Below are positions 10,707 to 23,922 of a DNA stretch of 64,000 bases, piece after piece; the stretch's first letter is position 1, and every line of letters starts with the position of its first letter. Source of the DNA: Temnopleurus reevesii (taxonomy: Eukaryota > Echinodermata > Echinoidea > Temnopleuroida > Temnopleuridae); contig BQKZ01000583.1 in assembly GCA_036244855.1 (NCBI GenBank), forward strand, positions 72,391-136,390. The letters are read 5' to 3'. The position numbers and the translations under genes are program-made. A model generated the notes under the pieces. It did no database searches. It was not told the DNA's origin and worked only from the letters and a program-made list of their open reading frames with translations.

Positions 10707-13700
10707 CTGTGAATGCAAAGAAAACAAAACGAAGTTATCAGGATTTAATCACACTTTCACAGATATCTCATGAACAACTCACAGGTGCTACCCTCCTGAA
10801 CAGGACGTAAATTGAAAACAAGAAATATAACATCAAAGGTAGTTTTCAGTAAAATGATAAATTAAATGAACATGTGAAATAAACCTTTTTCAAGCGTTTT
10901 GCATGAAATCTATTTAAAAATGAAGTACAAAAAAAAAAATATCCAGCAATTTGTATTTGCCTAACAATTTAGTATGTTGCTATATGCACACACTTTGTCA
11001 AATCGAGTCCTGCAAACGCTTTTAACAGGCGCGCACCGTGGGGGCGGAGGGCTTTGGGGGCGCTAGCCCCTCGGGTCAGTGCTAGGGGCGCCAAAGTTTG
11101 ATGGCCAAATTTTTGCTCAGCCCCCCCCCCCCCGGGTATCAAAATCCTGGGTGCGCGCCTGTTTAATACCAGTTTTATAATTGACAGTGAGTTACATGTG
11201 TCACAAACGGGGTGGCAGCACTGTTTAATTAAGAATTTTCTTTAAAATCCCATTCATTCAGCACTTTTACAATACTTAGCACTGATAAAAAAAATGTTTT
11301 TCATTCTATTTCACAAAGCATAGCTAGATTCTGTCTTTTGGTCTGATCCCCCCCCCCCCCAAACTCCTCATCACTACAGTGTGTAGAGAGTTTAGGGCCT
11401 TGATGCCATAATATGTTACTATGGAGCATCAGAATTTATTTTTATCTTTTGATCTTTTTTTTTTTTGGGGGGGGGGGGGNNNNNNNNNNNNNNNNNNNNN
11501 NNNNNNNNNNNNNNNNNNNNNNNNNNNNNNNNNNNNNNNNNNNNNNNNNNNNNNNNNNNNNNNNNNNNNNNNNNNNNNNNNNNNNNNNNNNNNNNNNNNN
11601 NNNNNNNNNNNNNNNNNNNNNNNNNNNNNNNNNNNNNNNNNNNNNNNNNNNNNNNNNNNTCTGCACATTTGGCAAAGAAAAGTTGATCGGCGAAGGGTCT
11701 TGCATAGAGACAGAATCCATCTTCTACCACTAGCTGCCCCTTGGTGTTAATTCGGAAGAGTTGGTTACCACCCATACCATGACATCCTTCCATGCCCATC
11801 CTGGCACGGACCTGATCGTTCTGGGCACCGTTGGTGTCCAAGCAAAGCTCGGAATCAACCGATCGGATCTAGAACATGTAGAATGGAGAGAAATCAGATA
11901 GAATTAACTTGATTGCTTCTTATTTCATTTTTGTGGACAAAAGACAGCCCCCCATTGGAGAGGATTAACGATTGGTAATCTGGTTTGCTGTATAAATTGG
12001 GACTTGAATGAGATCAATCAGGTATTTAGTGCGTCACTCTCGACTTTTTTTTTTTTTTTTTTTTTAAATATGCTTAATTTGATTTGTTCACATTTCATTC
12101 CTTCGAAAAAAATGACATGATTTTGTGAGAAAAAAAGAACGTTTAAAAAATAAAACAGGCTAACGTGTTTTAAATAACACGAATAGTTCAGAAAGGATTT
12201 GTGGTGAAAATATTTTATCAAAGAGTGAAATGGTACAACCTCACGAGTAATTTAATATGTTTAATGAAAAAAGTAAGAGCAGTAAAAAAAAAATTCCCAA
12301 AGTAGAATTCCAAAAAGACATTACCATGATGAGCACGGGATATATTTTTGGAGACACGTGAACTTGACTCTTGCGAGAAATTGAAGAGCGCCATCTCACA
12401 AAATAAGTAGTTCTTGAATTAGAGTTTTGATGAGAGAATAAAGAAAACTCTTCTCAATTTCTGTTTATGTAAATCTCTTTTATTTGCTGTTTCAAAAGGG
12501 ACATAATATTTATAAAAACCCTTTACTAATATTTTCATTTTGAAAAGTGATGTCACTTTGCTGAAAAAAAAGGACTCCGTTAAGAAATTAGCTTTTTGGG
12601 GATTGAAAAATATCCTATCAAGAAAATTGCGGAGACGAAAAACCAACCTCTCCCCAGATCTTGTTCTTGGCAGGTGGCGGGTACTCCTGTAGAGTGTCGA
12701 ATGCAATCTCTTCCATGAACCAGCGGAATGATTTAGGACAATTCTTGCGTCTGAATTCCACCTGTTCACTTAGATTCCCGCAAGGTTTCCCTTCGAGTAG
12801 GGGCTTGGTGGCGTAGAAGGCTCCCTTGTATTCATCCAACCAGACCTCCACGACCCGCATGTAGTTCTTCGAAAGAGAAAATTTTGGTGTGAAGTTTTGG
12901 TGTGATTATTTTCGTCATGCATTGTTTGGTAGAATGATATGTTGGTTCCAATGTATTTTGATATATTTCATATATTTGATATATATTTTGATGTATAACC
13001 GTCAAGGAATTTCGTTTGAGATTTTATACTAGTAGACTGATGTTTCAAGCTTCATTTTTTAAAGAGGAGGGAGGAGGAGGAGGACAGGAACAATGTCAAT
13101 CCTTCCGATATCGACCATTTCCGGGCCTGTAGGTAAACGATTAAACGGAGAATTAGGAATAATGTTTCACATTGACTTCAGCTTATATCGACACTTAAAA
13201 AAAACCCACAACTTTAATAGATTGGGGTTCAAATAAGGAAGCAAAATTAACTTATTGATTAAAGATTGATGGTTAAGACGTATATATTCTTGTTAGGAGT
13301 TTATGGGTTGGAGCCCCTGCCACGTTGTTGATTTCATTCATGAAGGAATTCATCCCAATATCCCTAAACTCTACCGGGTGATGCCAATAGGAGCATGTAG
13401 AATGAATCTATTTCCAAGGCACATTGCAGTTGCATTATCACATGCAGCCTGAGTATATAAGAACTCTAAAGGCCGACTCACACCTTTGCGGTTTAGCTTG
13501 CGTCGACACAGCGTTTTTGGAAATTAAAAACGCTCCCTGAGCGCACAGTATATGCTGATCAGACGATATACTGACGCTCGGCTTGCGCTCAAGGACCGTA
13601 CGCCGAGCTAAGTCCACCGTTTGACCTGCGTCTTCGTGCGTCCAGGGCCCGATTGCATAACAAATTGCATTTAAACGCAAGTCCAAAATATGTGTTCCTG

Positions 13701-16051
13701 ATTGGCTTAAATAGGAGTTGCGTTTGATTTGTTGACCTGCGTTTTAACACAACTTTTATGCAATAGGGCCCGAGGGAGCGTTTTTTATTGTAAAAAAAAA
13801 ACACGCTGGACCGACGCAGGCTAAAACGCAAAGGTGTGATCATCTAGTTGGATTCATATGAAAATCGTCTCACCAGATCTACGACTGATACACCCTCGAC
13901 ACCAGACGTTGGGTAGCTGTAAGGAACCTGCTTGCGATAGACGTGACCCACTCGAGAACACGGGACAAACTTGAGAGAACCACCACACATCCATGCCTAG
14001 AAGATAGGTGGATAGATAAAGTGATAGATATATGGATAAATAGAAAGATATATGTTAAGGTGGGCACTCTATAAGCTCGTATATATGATAACTAACCCAT
14101 TGACTACTGGAACGGGTAGTCCCTGCACATACTGGTCAAAGCGCTTCCGATATTATTACCCGGTCACTGGATGGCAATTCAAGCCTTAGCATCTAGGCAG
14201 CCAAATAGGCGCTCACATCATATCGGATAATGTGCTGCTGTGTCCTACCGGTCCCNAAACGCTCCCTAGACGAACAGCATACACGGATCAGACGATATAC
14301 TGACGTTCGGCTTGCGTCAATGAAGGAACGTTGACCGTCAGTCCACCGTATGACCTGCGTCTTTGTGTGTCCAGGGAGCGCTTTTGATTGTTAAAAGAAC
14401 GCTGGGTCGACGTAGGCTAATTGGATTAATGAAAATGGTCTCACCAGATCTACGACTGATACACCCTCGACACCAGACGTTGGGTAGCTGTAAGGAACCT
14501 GTTTGCGATAGACGTGACCCACTCGAGAACACGGGACAAACTTGAGAGAACCACCACACATCCATGCCTAGAAGATAGGTGGATAGATAAAGTGATAGAT
14601 ATATGGATAGATAGAAAGATATATGTTAAGGTGGGCACTCTATAAGCTCGTATATATGATAACTAACCCATTGACTACTGGAACGGGTAGTCCCTGCACA
14701 TAATCTATTATGTAACTTACAAAATCCGGGAGTCAATAGGTTAAATATTAACATATTATGAAAATCGTTGGATAGCTATAAGGAACCTGCTTGCGATAAT
14801 AATAATAATAATAATAATATTTCGGATTTATATAGCGCCTTTTCGGTCAGTGTTGACTGGTCAAAGCGCTTCCGATATTATTACCCGGTCACTGGATGGC
14901 AATTCAAGCCTTAGCATCTAGGCAGCCAAATAGGCGCTCACATCATATCGGATAATGTGCTGCTGTGTCCTACCGGTCCCCAATCACACCTGGGTAGAGT
15001 GCAGCTTTGTGAATAAGTTTCTTGCTGAAGGAAATTAACGCCCTGGGTGGAACTCGAACCTGCGACCCTCTGGTTGAAAGGCGAGAGTCATGACCACTAC
15101 ACCACTCGAGAACACGGGACAAACTTTAGAGAACTACCGCACATCCAGGCCTAAAAGATAGACTAATGGATGGATAGATGAATTTACAGACAGTCAGACA
15201 GATAGATAGATAGATTTACAGACAGACAGAGTTATAGATACCCTCCCATGCCACAAGTATTGCAACATAGCAAAATTACGTTCGTTGATTCACCTGTCGT
15301 ATTTTGTCTTATTTTTCCTTAAATGTATAAACAAATCACAAATATCTATTGTTGAAATTAAGGTGTCATACATGGTTTGTAAAATATGTAGGGTAAAACA
15401 ATTCTTAATTGAGTTATGCCATAGGTACCAAAGACCAAAGACAACAAAGGTAGAAAATTGCAATGTCTTGACTTGCAGATTAGTCAACGGCTTCTTGCAA
15501 AATTGCTTTCCCTTTCTTTAAATTGAACATATTCCATGACTTGTTGAATACTTCTGCTAACGAAAAATGTCAAAATCTATACCCAATATAATGCAATTAA
15601 AATAGACAACCTTAGTAGAAGACGTCACTCTCAGTTCCTTCAGGGCATGTGTTTATATAATTTTTGGCACATCGTGTATTGGCCATTAGGTTTTGAGAAT
15701 GAGCCATTTAATTCCAAAAAGTTATCGTTCTTGAGTACAGAACTAATCCTGAGCTATTTTATAACATTTTTCTTCATATGACCAGTACATAAAATTGATT
15801 GATAGGTTGATTTATAGATTGACAGAAAGATAGATAGAAAGAGAGAATTATTGATAAAAGAAATATAAAAAGAAAGATAGATCGGAAGAAAAATAATGGA
15901 TAGATAGACGTGACCCACTCGAGAACACGGGACAAAATTTAGAGAACCGCCGCACATCCATGCCTATAGAAGATAGGTGGATGGGTAGATAGATAGATAG
16001 ATAGATAGATTGACAGACAGACAGCTTAGATATATTGATATATACATGTAT

Positions 16052-16090
<39 letters not shown>

Positions 16091-19000
16091 TATAGATAGA
16101 TTGACAGACAGACAGATTAGATAGATTGATAGATATAGATAAATAGATATAGAGAGATAGAGTGACAGACAGATAGATAAATTTATATATAGATAGATAA
16201 ATTGACAGACAGATATATAGATGGATAGAATGAGTGATAAAAGAAAGGAACATATATGGAAAGATAGATTGATGGTAAAATAATAGATATGAAAAAATAT
16301 TGATTGATTGATAGATTGATAAACAGATATATTAATGAATGGATAGATATATGGATATATATTAGTAAGAACAATATCAGAGTGTCAAAATATGATACAA
16401 GTATTTTGGTAAAATGGTGCAATAAATGAGATCAAAAGAAATAATAAAATTATGTTTCAATATTCATTTTGAGGGAAAATCAAGTGACAATTCAAGACTC
16501 ATAAAAAATTGATCCGTATCCTCGTCAACATTTACCATTTTGATATTCAGTGAAGGTCAATTATACCAACCGACTAGATTGATACATGCACGGCCCTTTA
16601 TGTTATTGTGATTATGACTTTTGTCACTCAGAGTATGTTTGCGGAAAATTCCTAGTGTTCTGAGTAAATACTCACTTTGAATGAAATTTCAAAATTCTCT
16701 CCTCCCCAGATCTGAAGACCAGGATCGTATCCACCAAGATCAAAGAAGTAAGAGCGATCTAGAGCCAACAATCCTCCCGCCATTACTGGAGATCTAAACA
16801 AGATAATTAGATATTTTAATTCATATGACGAAAATAAGAGTTACTATTAATAAAATTTAACCTTTTGGTTCATTTTAGATTTAAAAAAATGAATGAAGAC
16901 AAAGAAATGAAATTGTAAAAGAAGTATAACTTAGAAATAAAATTCGATATATTCGGTGTGATACAGAGATCAGGGAGCTATCCCATCAGGGAGCTATCCC
17001 ATACCTCAGATATTAGGTAAACTTTCACAATTATCTATTTTCATTCTCTTTTAATATTTTTAAGACCTTTTCTAGCATTAGATTTTGTCAACACTCAAGT
17101 ATTTTTAGACAAACTGAAAAATCGAAAATGTAAATATTAGAAACGATTTACCTTAACTGTGATACAATTTCATTTAATTAAAATCCTCATGATTATATAG
17201 CTCGTTTGAAGACTTTTTATGCGCCCTATGCAATAAAAGCATAACGTCTTAAAAAGTGGGGGGGGGGGGCAAAAGCAGAGGGACGAGTAGAACAAATGTA
17301 TTTTTTAAACTGCAATAATGCTCGCAGGCATTGTCTGGAAATTTGGGGGCTACATCCCCAGCCGCCCCCCCCCCCCCCTCAATTCCGCGGTCCCTATAAC
17401 TATAAGCAGATAAGATTGGGTTAATTCTTACGGATAAGGCTGGCTCCTGTGTTTAAGACCAAGTTTGTTCCAGTAAGGTCGGATGGGAATTCTCTTATAC
17501 CAGAAGTCCCAATCGAAAGCACCTCTGCAGAGTCCATCGCCCTGGGATGTATAGGCAAACGTCTCGGCGTCGATTGCATCTACCGTGGGACAAACAACTG
17601 TGGTTCTGAAAAATGAAAGAAAAACGAGATATACGCAAGTTGACGAAAACACAGGCAGGGGACAGGGGTTTGTGGCCAAAAATATCGAGGTATGTGTCAT
17701 CGGCCACCTCATAAGAATAGAAATAGAAAGAGAAAAAAAAAACAGTTTCATCGGTAATAAAAAGGAGGGTTTAATGATTTGTTAAGTAAGAATCGAAAGC
17801 ATCTCGGCAGAGTCCATCATGTTGTGATGCAAGAGATTGCGTCCACCGTGGGACAGACAATCGTGGTTCTGAAAAAGAAAAAAAAATATAGACGTAAGTT
17901 GACGAAAGCTGAGAGGTTTGCGGCTAAAAAGGTCGATGTATATGTCACCGGCCGTCTGATAAGAAAAGACAGAGAAGAAAACAGTTCCATTGGCAATAAC
18001 CAAAAAAAAGTTCGTTTAAGAATTGGTTACGAAAAAAAGTGTCATCGCCACTAAAGACGGGGGGGGGGGGGGGGTGAAGAATTGGTTAAGAATGGAAAGC
18101 ACCCCTGCATAGTCCGTAACGTTAGGATGTAAAGCGAACGTCTCAAAGTTGATTGAAACAACATTTCATTTAACAAATATTGAGGGATTTGCGGCCAAAC
18201 ATTTTGATGTATGTGTCAACGGTCGTTTATAAAGAAAGAAATGAAAGAAGTTGTAAGCAATAGAAAAAAAAGTTTGTAAAAGTTTTGAAAACAATAACAA
18301 AGGGGTTCGATAATTGGTTTTGGTGTTATTCATCTCCTTAAAGAAACCACGCATCCTCCTCCTGAATCTTCAGGTATTGTTAAATCAATTTTTAAATACT
18401 TAATAAAATGATAAGGAGACTTATCAGTAATAATTATGCTAAATGACTGAAAATTTATTTACTGTATCAGATAAGAATATGTAAATGTCATTTTTACAGT
18501 TTTTATGGATATTTTCATCACTGCGATGAAAAGCAAATATGTAGGTTACCGAATAATATTCGAAAACGAACAATGATTATCAAGCAAGAGAGCATCAAAG
18601 ATCAAATCTTGGTTCACATGAAAGGGGGGAAGTTACTTCATGACATAATTTATACAGATATACGCAAGACAATTTCTCCGTCTTTGTGAAATATTAAAGC
18701 ATCATGTTATTTTTGCTGAGATATGCATAATTCCAAGTCAGCTGTAGAATATCATAATAGAGAATATGCGTTTCATCGTAATTGTTGTATGATAGAAAAT
18801 AATTGGGGGAAATGACATACTACGAATTTGGGTCAGAAGCTTTAAAAAAAAATGATAAAGATGTATTATTCAAAACAATTAATACCTATCTAACGCAATC
18901 TCTGCCAGGAGAGGAGGAAGCCAGTTCGATCCACACTCACAGTGTGCATCAAGGAATGTTAACACCTGTCCTCTAGCCTTCTTAGCCCCGATTGTCCTGG

Positions 19001-22000
19001 ACCGGATTAGGCCTTCTCGCTTCTTGTTTCGAATGATCCGGACCTTTCCCGAGAACCGAGGGTCTTTTATGTACTCGTCTAGTTTCATCTTTAGGTGACC
19101 TGAATGATGAGTGAACGAATGAGATGAGTTTTGTTATCATAATGTGCTCAATCAAATCAATATTATTTCATTTTACTTAGAATATACAGAATAATAAATG
19201 GGGTAGGGTCGACTGACAACTTTGCGATTTTAGCCTTCGTCGGCTCAGTGCTTGTGGAAATTAAAAACGCTCCTTTAACGCACAAAAACGCGGATCATAC
19301 TGTGGATTGACGTTCCGCGTGCGCTCCTTTGGCGCAAGCCGAACGTTATTCCACCGCCTGATCTCCGTATAGGCTCCTGTATGCTAATACAGGGAGCTTT
19401 GGAAATTTTCAAAAACGCTGGGCCGACGCAGGCTAAAAAAGCAAAAGTGTAAAAAGGTGTACTGATCATCGATTTAACAAAATCTGATTCAATTTTGCCA
19501 CTTCTCGGTTCAGTGCGCAAATGAATGCCATGACGAAACCAACTCCCATTTCGTCAGTGTTTTCACGAAGTGACGGGAGCCAAAGTGGCATGAATACAAT
19601 TAAATCCCGACATATCACCAATTCAACGGGCATCCTATCGAACAACGCGTTAATTCTATAGAATGACACGTTTCAATGGATAGAAATGAATGGATTTGTA
19701 ACTCATTTTGTGTAGCAATACCCTATGGCTCCCGTCACTTCGTGAAAACACGGACGATTTTTGCATAAACATATAGGGTGATGGGACCGCTCCCTGCAAT
19801 TGCCCCCCCCCCCCCTTCACAGCCCTTACCCCTCCCGATGTATTATTGCCCTCCCTTATTTTGAAAGTAAACAATACCGCATGCCTTTTTAAAACTTTCT
19901 TCCCGTCTCTTTAAAAAATAATTAATTAATCATTCGGGGTGAAATTGAGAGTAAATAACTGGATTCAGTCCAGACAGGGATCCAGGTTTACCTGTTTACG
20001 CACCTTTTTCACTGTAGTCATCAACCAGTAGCACCTCAGCGAGAAGCTTGGCAGGAGAGGAGTTAAAGATGCTATGAATAGTTCTGATGAGAGTCGACCA
20101 TCCTTCATTATGGAAGACAATCACAATGCTGGTATTTGGAAGATTGGTTGGATAGTGCCATCGCTTGCATCTGATGAAAACAATTTGATGAGAAATGGTG
20201 ATTTTTTTTTTGGTGGTGATTAATTATTCAAAGCTTTCAACAATTCAATTCATCTATATTCGCCAAAATAAAATCGATGTCAACTGTGATATAAGTAAAT
20301 AAATATATACACAAATGAATTAATACATTGATTTAATACTGAAATTACAAGAAAGTGATACTCAAAGAGACAGTATATATATTTTTGGGGTAAAAGGCAC
20401 GACTCGTAGAATCGTTGTATAAATGGTCGGAAAACTCTAACTTTCACTGTAAGCTGGTAAAAATCGTTAACCCATTGACTACTGGAATTGGCCAGTCGCT
20501 GTAAAAAGTGAACAATAGGAATTGCAGAATTTAGTTTTCAACGGGTTAACGCGGCCATAAAAGGGTTATTGTTGCACTGATGTCTCATTGTATAATCTCA
20601 TTCTAACACTGGGGGTTTCGAAGAAAAGTAGTTTTTTTTTCTATAGATCGTTTTCAACTAAATCTATAATGTGTTTAAAAAAATCAAGGAAAATAGCAGC
20701 CGCTTTCCAAGATCGTATTGGGGAATATGATGTCTATGGATTCTGATTGTACGAAATAACAATGTGCAATAGCATTGCAAATTTTGGAGATGTGATGAGG
20801 ATCGTTCTCCCGTGCGACCAATCACCGCATTAATCAATGTCACATGACAGTGTTATATCATCACACTTGGCGGTATGTCTATGATGCGTTGATCAAATAT
20901 GGATCAGTCCTGTGGGACTCTTCCTGCTGGGGGAAGGTGAAGTTTTTATCTGAAATTCTTGTCTGCTATAAATACATGATAGACACCAAGAATTAAGGGC
21001 GCGATTCGTATCCCTATGGCTACAGTCGCTGGTACATTCTCAGCAGATGTGGACCCTTCAGGGCGGATTGTGTTCCTTTATGATGGAGATATGGAAGATC
21101 GGATTCCCCATAAGGGTCCATATCTCTACCCTGAAGGGGGCTGTTATTGTAAATATTATACCCCAAGGGTACAAAACGGCACCCTAAAATTGAACGATAT
21201 TAGTGGAGGCGCCGTAGTGTAGTGGTTCTGACTCTCGCCTTTCAACCTGAGGGTCGGAGGTTCGAATCCCACCTAGGGCGTCAATTTCCTTCAGCAAGAA
21301 ATTCATTCATATTGTGCTGCACTCGACCCAGGTGAGGTAAATGGGAACGGCAGGAAGAAATTCCTTGTAATGCGGAGCGCCGTGATGGCTGCCAGCTAGA
21401 GCCGGGTAATAGTGAGTGTAAAGCTTTCAGCGCCATGAGCACCGATAAGGTGGACCTGTGCGCTATACAAGTAGCCACCATTATTATTATTATTATGAAT
21501 GGAAATAATCTCCCCTTGATCATTCTCAGTAGTTTAAGTCAGGCACATAATTAAGGGGTTGAGGTGGACGCAATAATGAAAGTAAAAAAAAAAAAACATA
21601 ATAAAGGAAAGAGAAAATTAATGGGAATGGGAATGGAAAATCGAGTTGGACATGGTTTTGTTGTTGCTAGTCCAGCTCTGCGTTCAAATACTGAACATGC
21701 GTCTCTCGTTGGCACTCGTGCATCATCTACAGTTCTATCACTTAAAAATATCCTTCGTTACCACCTCCCCAAATTTCAACGGGATGTTGTTCGCATCCCG
21801 CTTTTCCGCCTTTGAGACTGGAGACGCCCGTTTCTCAAGTATCCCAGAATTTCAATCTCTTTCTAATTCCTTTGAAAAGAATGTTATAGAGAAAACGTTG
21901 TTGTAAAAGTTCATGAAAAATATATGAGGCTCGTCGCGACAAAAGGGCCCTTAAGCTGTTTACGCGTACGCGGTAAAACTCTGCGCAGTAGCGTGACGTC

Positions 22001-23877
22001 ATAATGAGCTGAACAGGAGAATGGAAATAGCTAGGTTTAGTACCCAGGCGTAATGCTAAATAAATCTCAGATTATTACGGTAGAAATCGTAATCCTGTAA
22101 TGGTACACACGCTGCTTCTTTATGTTATTCATAATCATTACTCACAACCGTGTAAACTGTATTCAAATCAATATCAGAGAAAAAAAAAGATGAGAAAGTG
22201 TTGAGGAGTGGATATCACTTGAGCGTTCAAAAAAAAAAAGAAAATTGTTAGATATACACTCTAAAAACAAACTAATCAAATTTGATTAGAATCTAATCAA
22301 ATTTTATTAGGAAAACAATACAAACGGGGACACCTGGAAATCTAATCAAAATGATTAGAAAAATCTAATCATTTTTTTAATGTGGAAATCTTATTATAAT
22401 TACGAATAGGAAATCTAATCAAAATGATTAGATTCAATTGAAAAAAATAATACAAGTCACATATGATTATAAATCCATTTCAGAATGATTAGTTTCTATT
22501 CATAATAATATCATAAGACGATCTAATAAAAAAAAATGATTAGGTTGTTTTAGAGGGTATACCCTCACTCTATAAACAGCATGATAAATGCTCATGATTT
22601 TGATGTCGCCTTTGTTTCAAGATCTACATTTCCTAATCCCAGTGTTTGTATCATTATGATTATCGTTGTTAATGTATTATCTTTAGATGGAGATGGGCCA
22701 GGAAGTTCCGGAAAGAGAATTACAAAATATTTTTTTCCAAACTCCGAATGATAGTCTTTCTCAGCATCGAACTATATATCCATTAGAATGAGCTCTCCAA
22801 CTCTTAATGGAGAAAGGGGGGGGGGGGAGAGAGAATGGCATACAGAGGCTTACTACTTTTCTAGTCCGAATTTAAGACCAAACAAAGGCGGTGATGTCGG
22901 GAGTGATTTGAGGTTTCCACAATTAGACCGAATAAAATACTAAACAAATAAATATTACGAAATCTTCCTTAAAATAAAGCAACACCAAACAAGATAGGCC
23001 TACTCAAAAATAATGTCCACGCCCAGTTTTTTTCAGTCGTAACTTTCAAACGAATTGCACAAATGAGTGAAGCTAACAAGTCGATTTTTGCATTGTTGAA
23101 AGTAGAGTCTACCTCAAAATATCATGTCTTGAACAGGAGCAGAAATATCAAATGAACAGAACATACAAAACAAAGTTTTGATAAAAAGCGGACAGCTAGT
23201 GAGAACTCCTGATAAAGATTTTTTTCAGTAGACTTTTCTCATAATGCGATAGTGGTATGTGTAGCATTTTGTTTGTTGACGAATGAACTCGTCTTTCAAA
23301 TCTTTAAAAAATCTTTTTATTTTTGATAAACAGTCTGTTTTATATTCATCGAACTGGGAAAACATTATTGAAGAAATACGACGTTGAAAAGATGATCAAA
23401 GTTCTCTGCAAATTAACTAAAAATGTGTAATGATTTTCAATGTATATTTAATAAATAATAATAATGGCATTTATATAGCGCTTGATATTTGGTACAACGA
23501 TCTCACGAGAAATATAGGGAATATTTTGACAATAGTGAGTAAATCCGTAACAATGTAAAGCTTTTTTTGCGTAACTGGACATTTAAAAAAAATTGTTATG
23601 TTCTTTACATGATGGTGATATGATAACTACGAGTTTAGATAGGGGAAAAACCCTGAGAGGAAAGCAAAATGAGGAAATTCTGATTAATGAGAGAAAATAT
23701 GCGAGGAGGAGCTTTTACTTTTTTCGATTTGAAACCGTTATTGGTTTTAAATTTGTATTTATTAAACTTTCATTCTTTTCTTTGAATATTTTTTGCGCAA
23801 ATTTTGAACAGTCATGAATTACAGAATAGGGACGCGAAATTATGTGATTCTGAAGAAGATTCATTCGACCCCCTCCC

Positions 23878-23922
<45 letters not shown>

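Larger units (their letters stand above)
15155..16370. repeat. GATA/CAGA-type microsatellite region
   Basis: Long imperfect arrays of GATA with interspersed GACA, densest at 15200-15225, 15983-16015 and 16050-16090. Minus-strand open frames here are only repeat translation. Confidence 0.9.

Noticed and set aside
11413..11841. Open frames running through the N block with poly-Pro or poly-Gly ends
   Set aside because: Artefacts of N and poly-G translation; only the minus-strand exon 9 part is real.
13879..14067. Minus-strand 62-codon frame ending ...[13 protein letters not shown], repeated at 14450-14638
   Set aside because: Alternate frame of GALNT7 exon 7 copies a and b, in which the real frame reads [20 protein letters not shown].
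21207..21280. A tRNA-Glu-like gene
   Set aside because: It has A- and B-box matches but poor acceptor-stem pairing and continues into a SINE body with a (TTA)n tail; it is a SINE head, not a tRNA gene.
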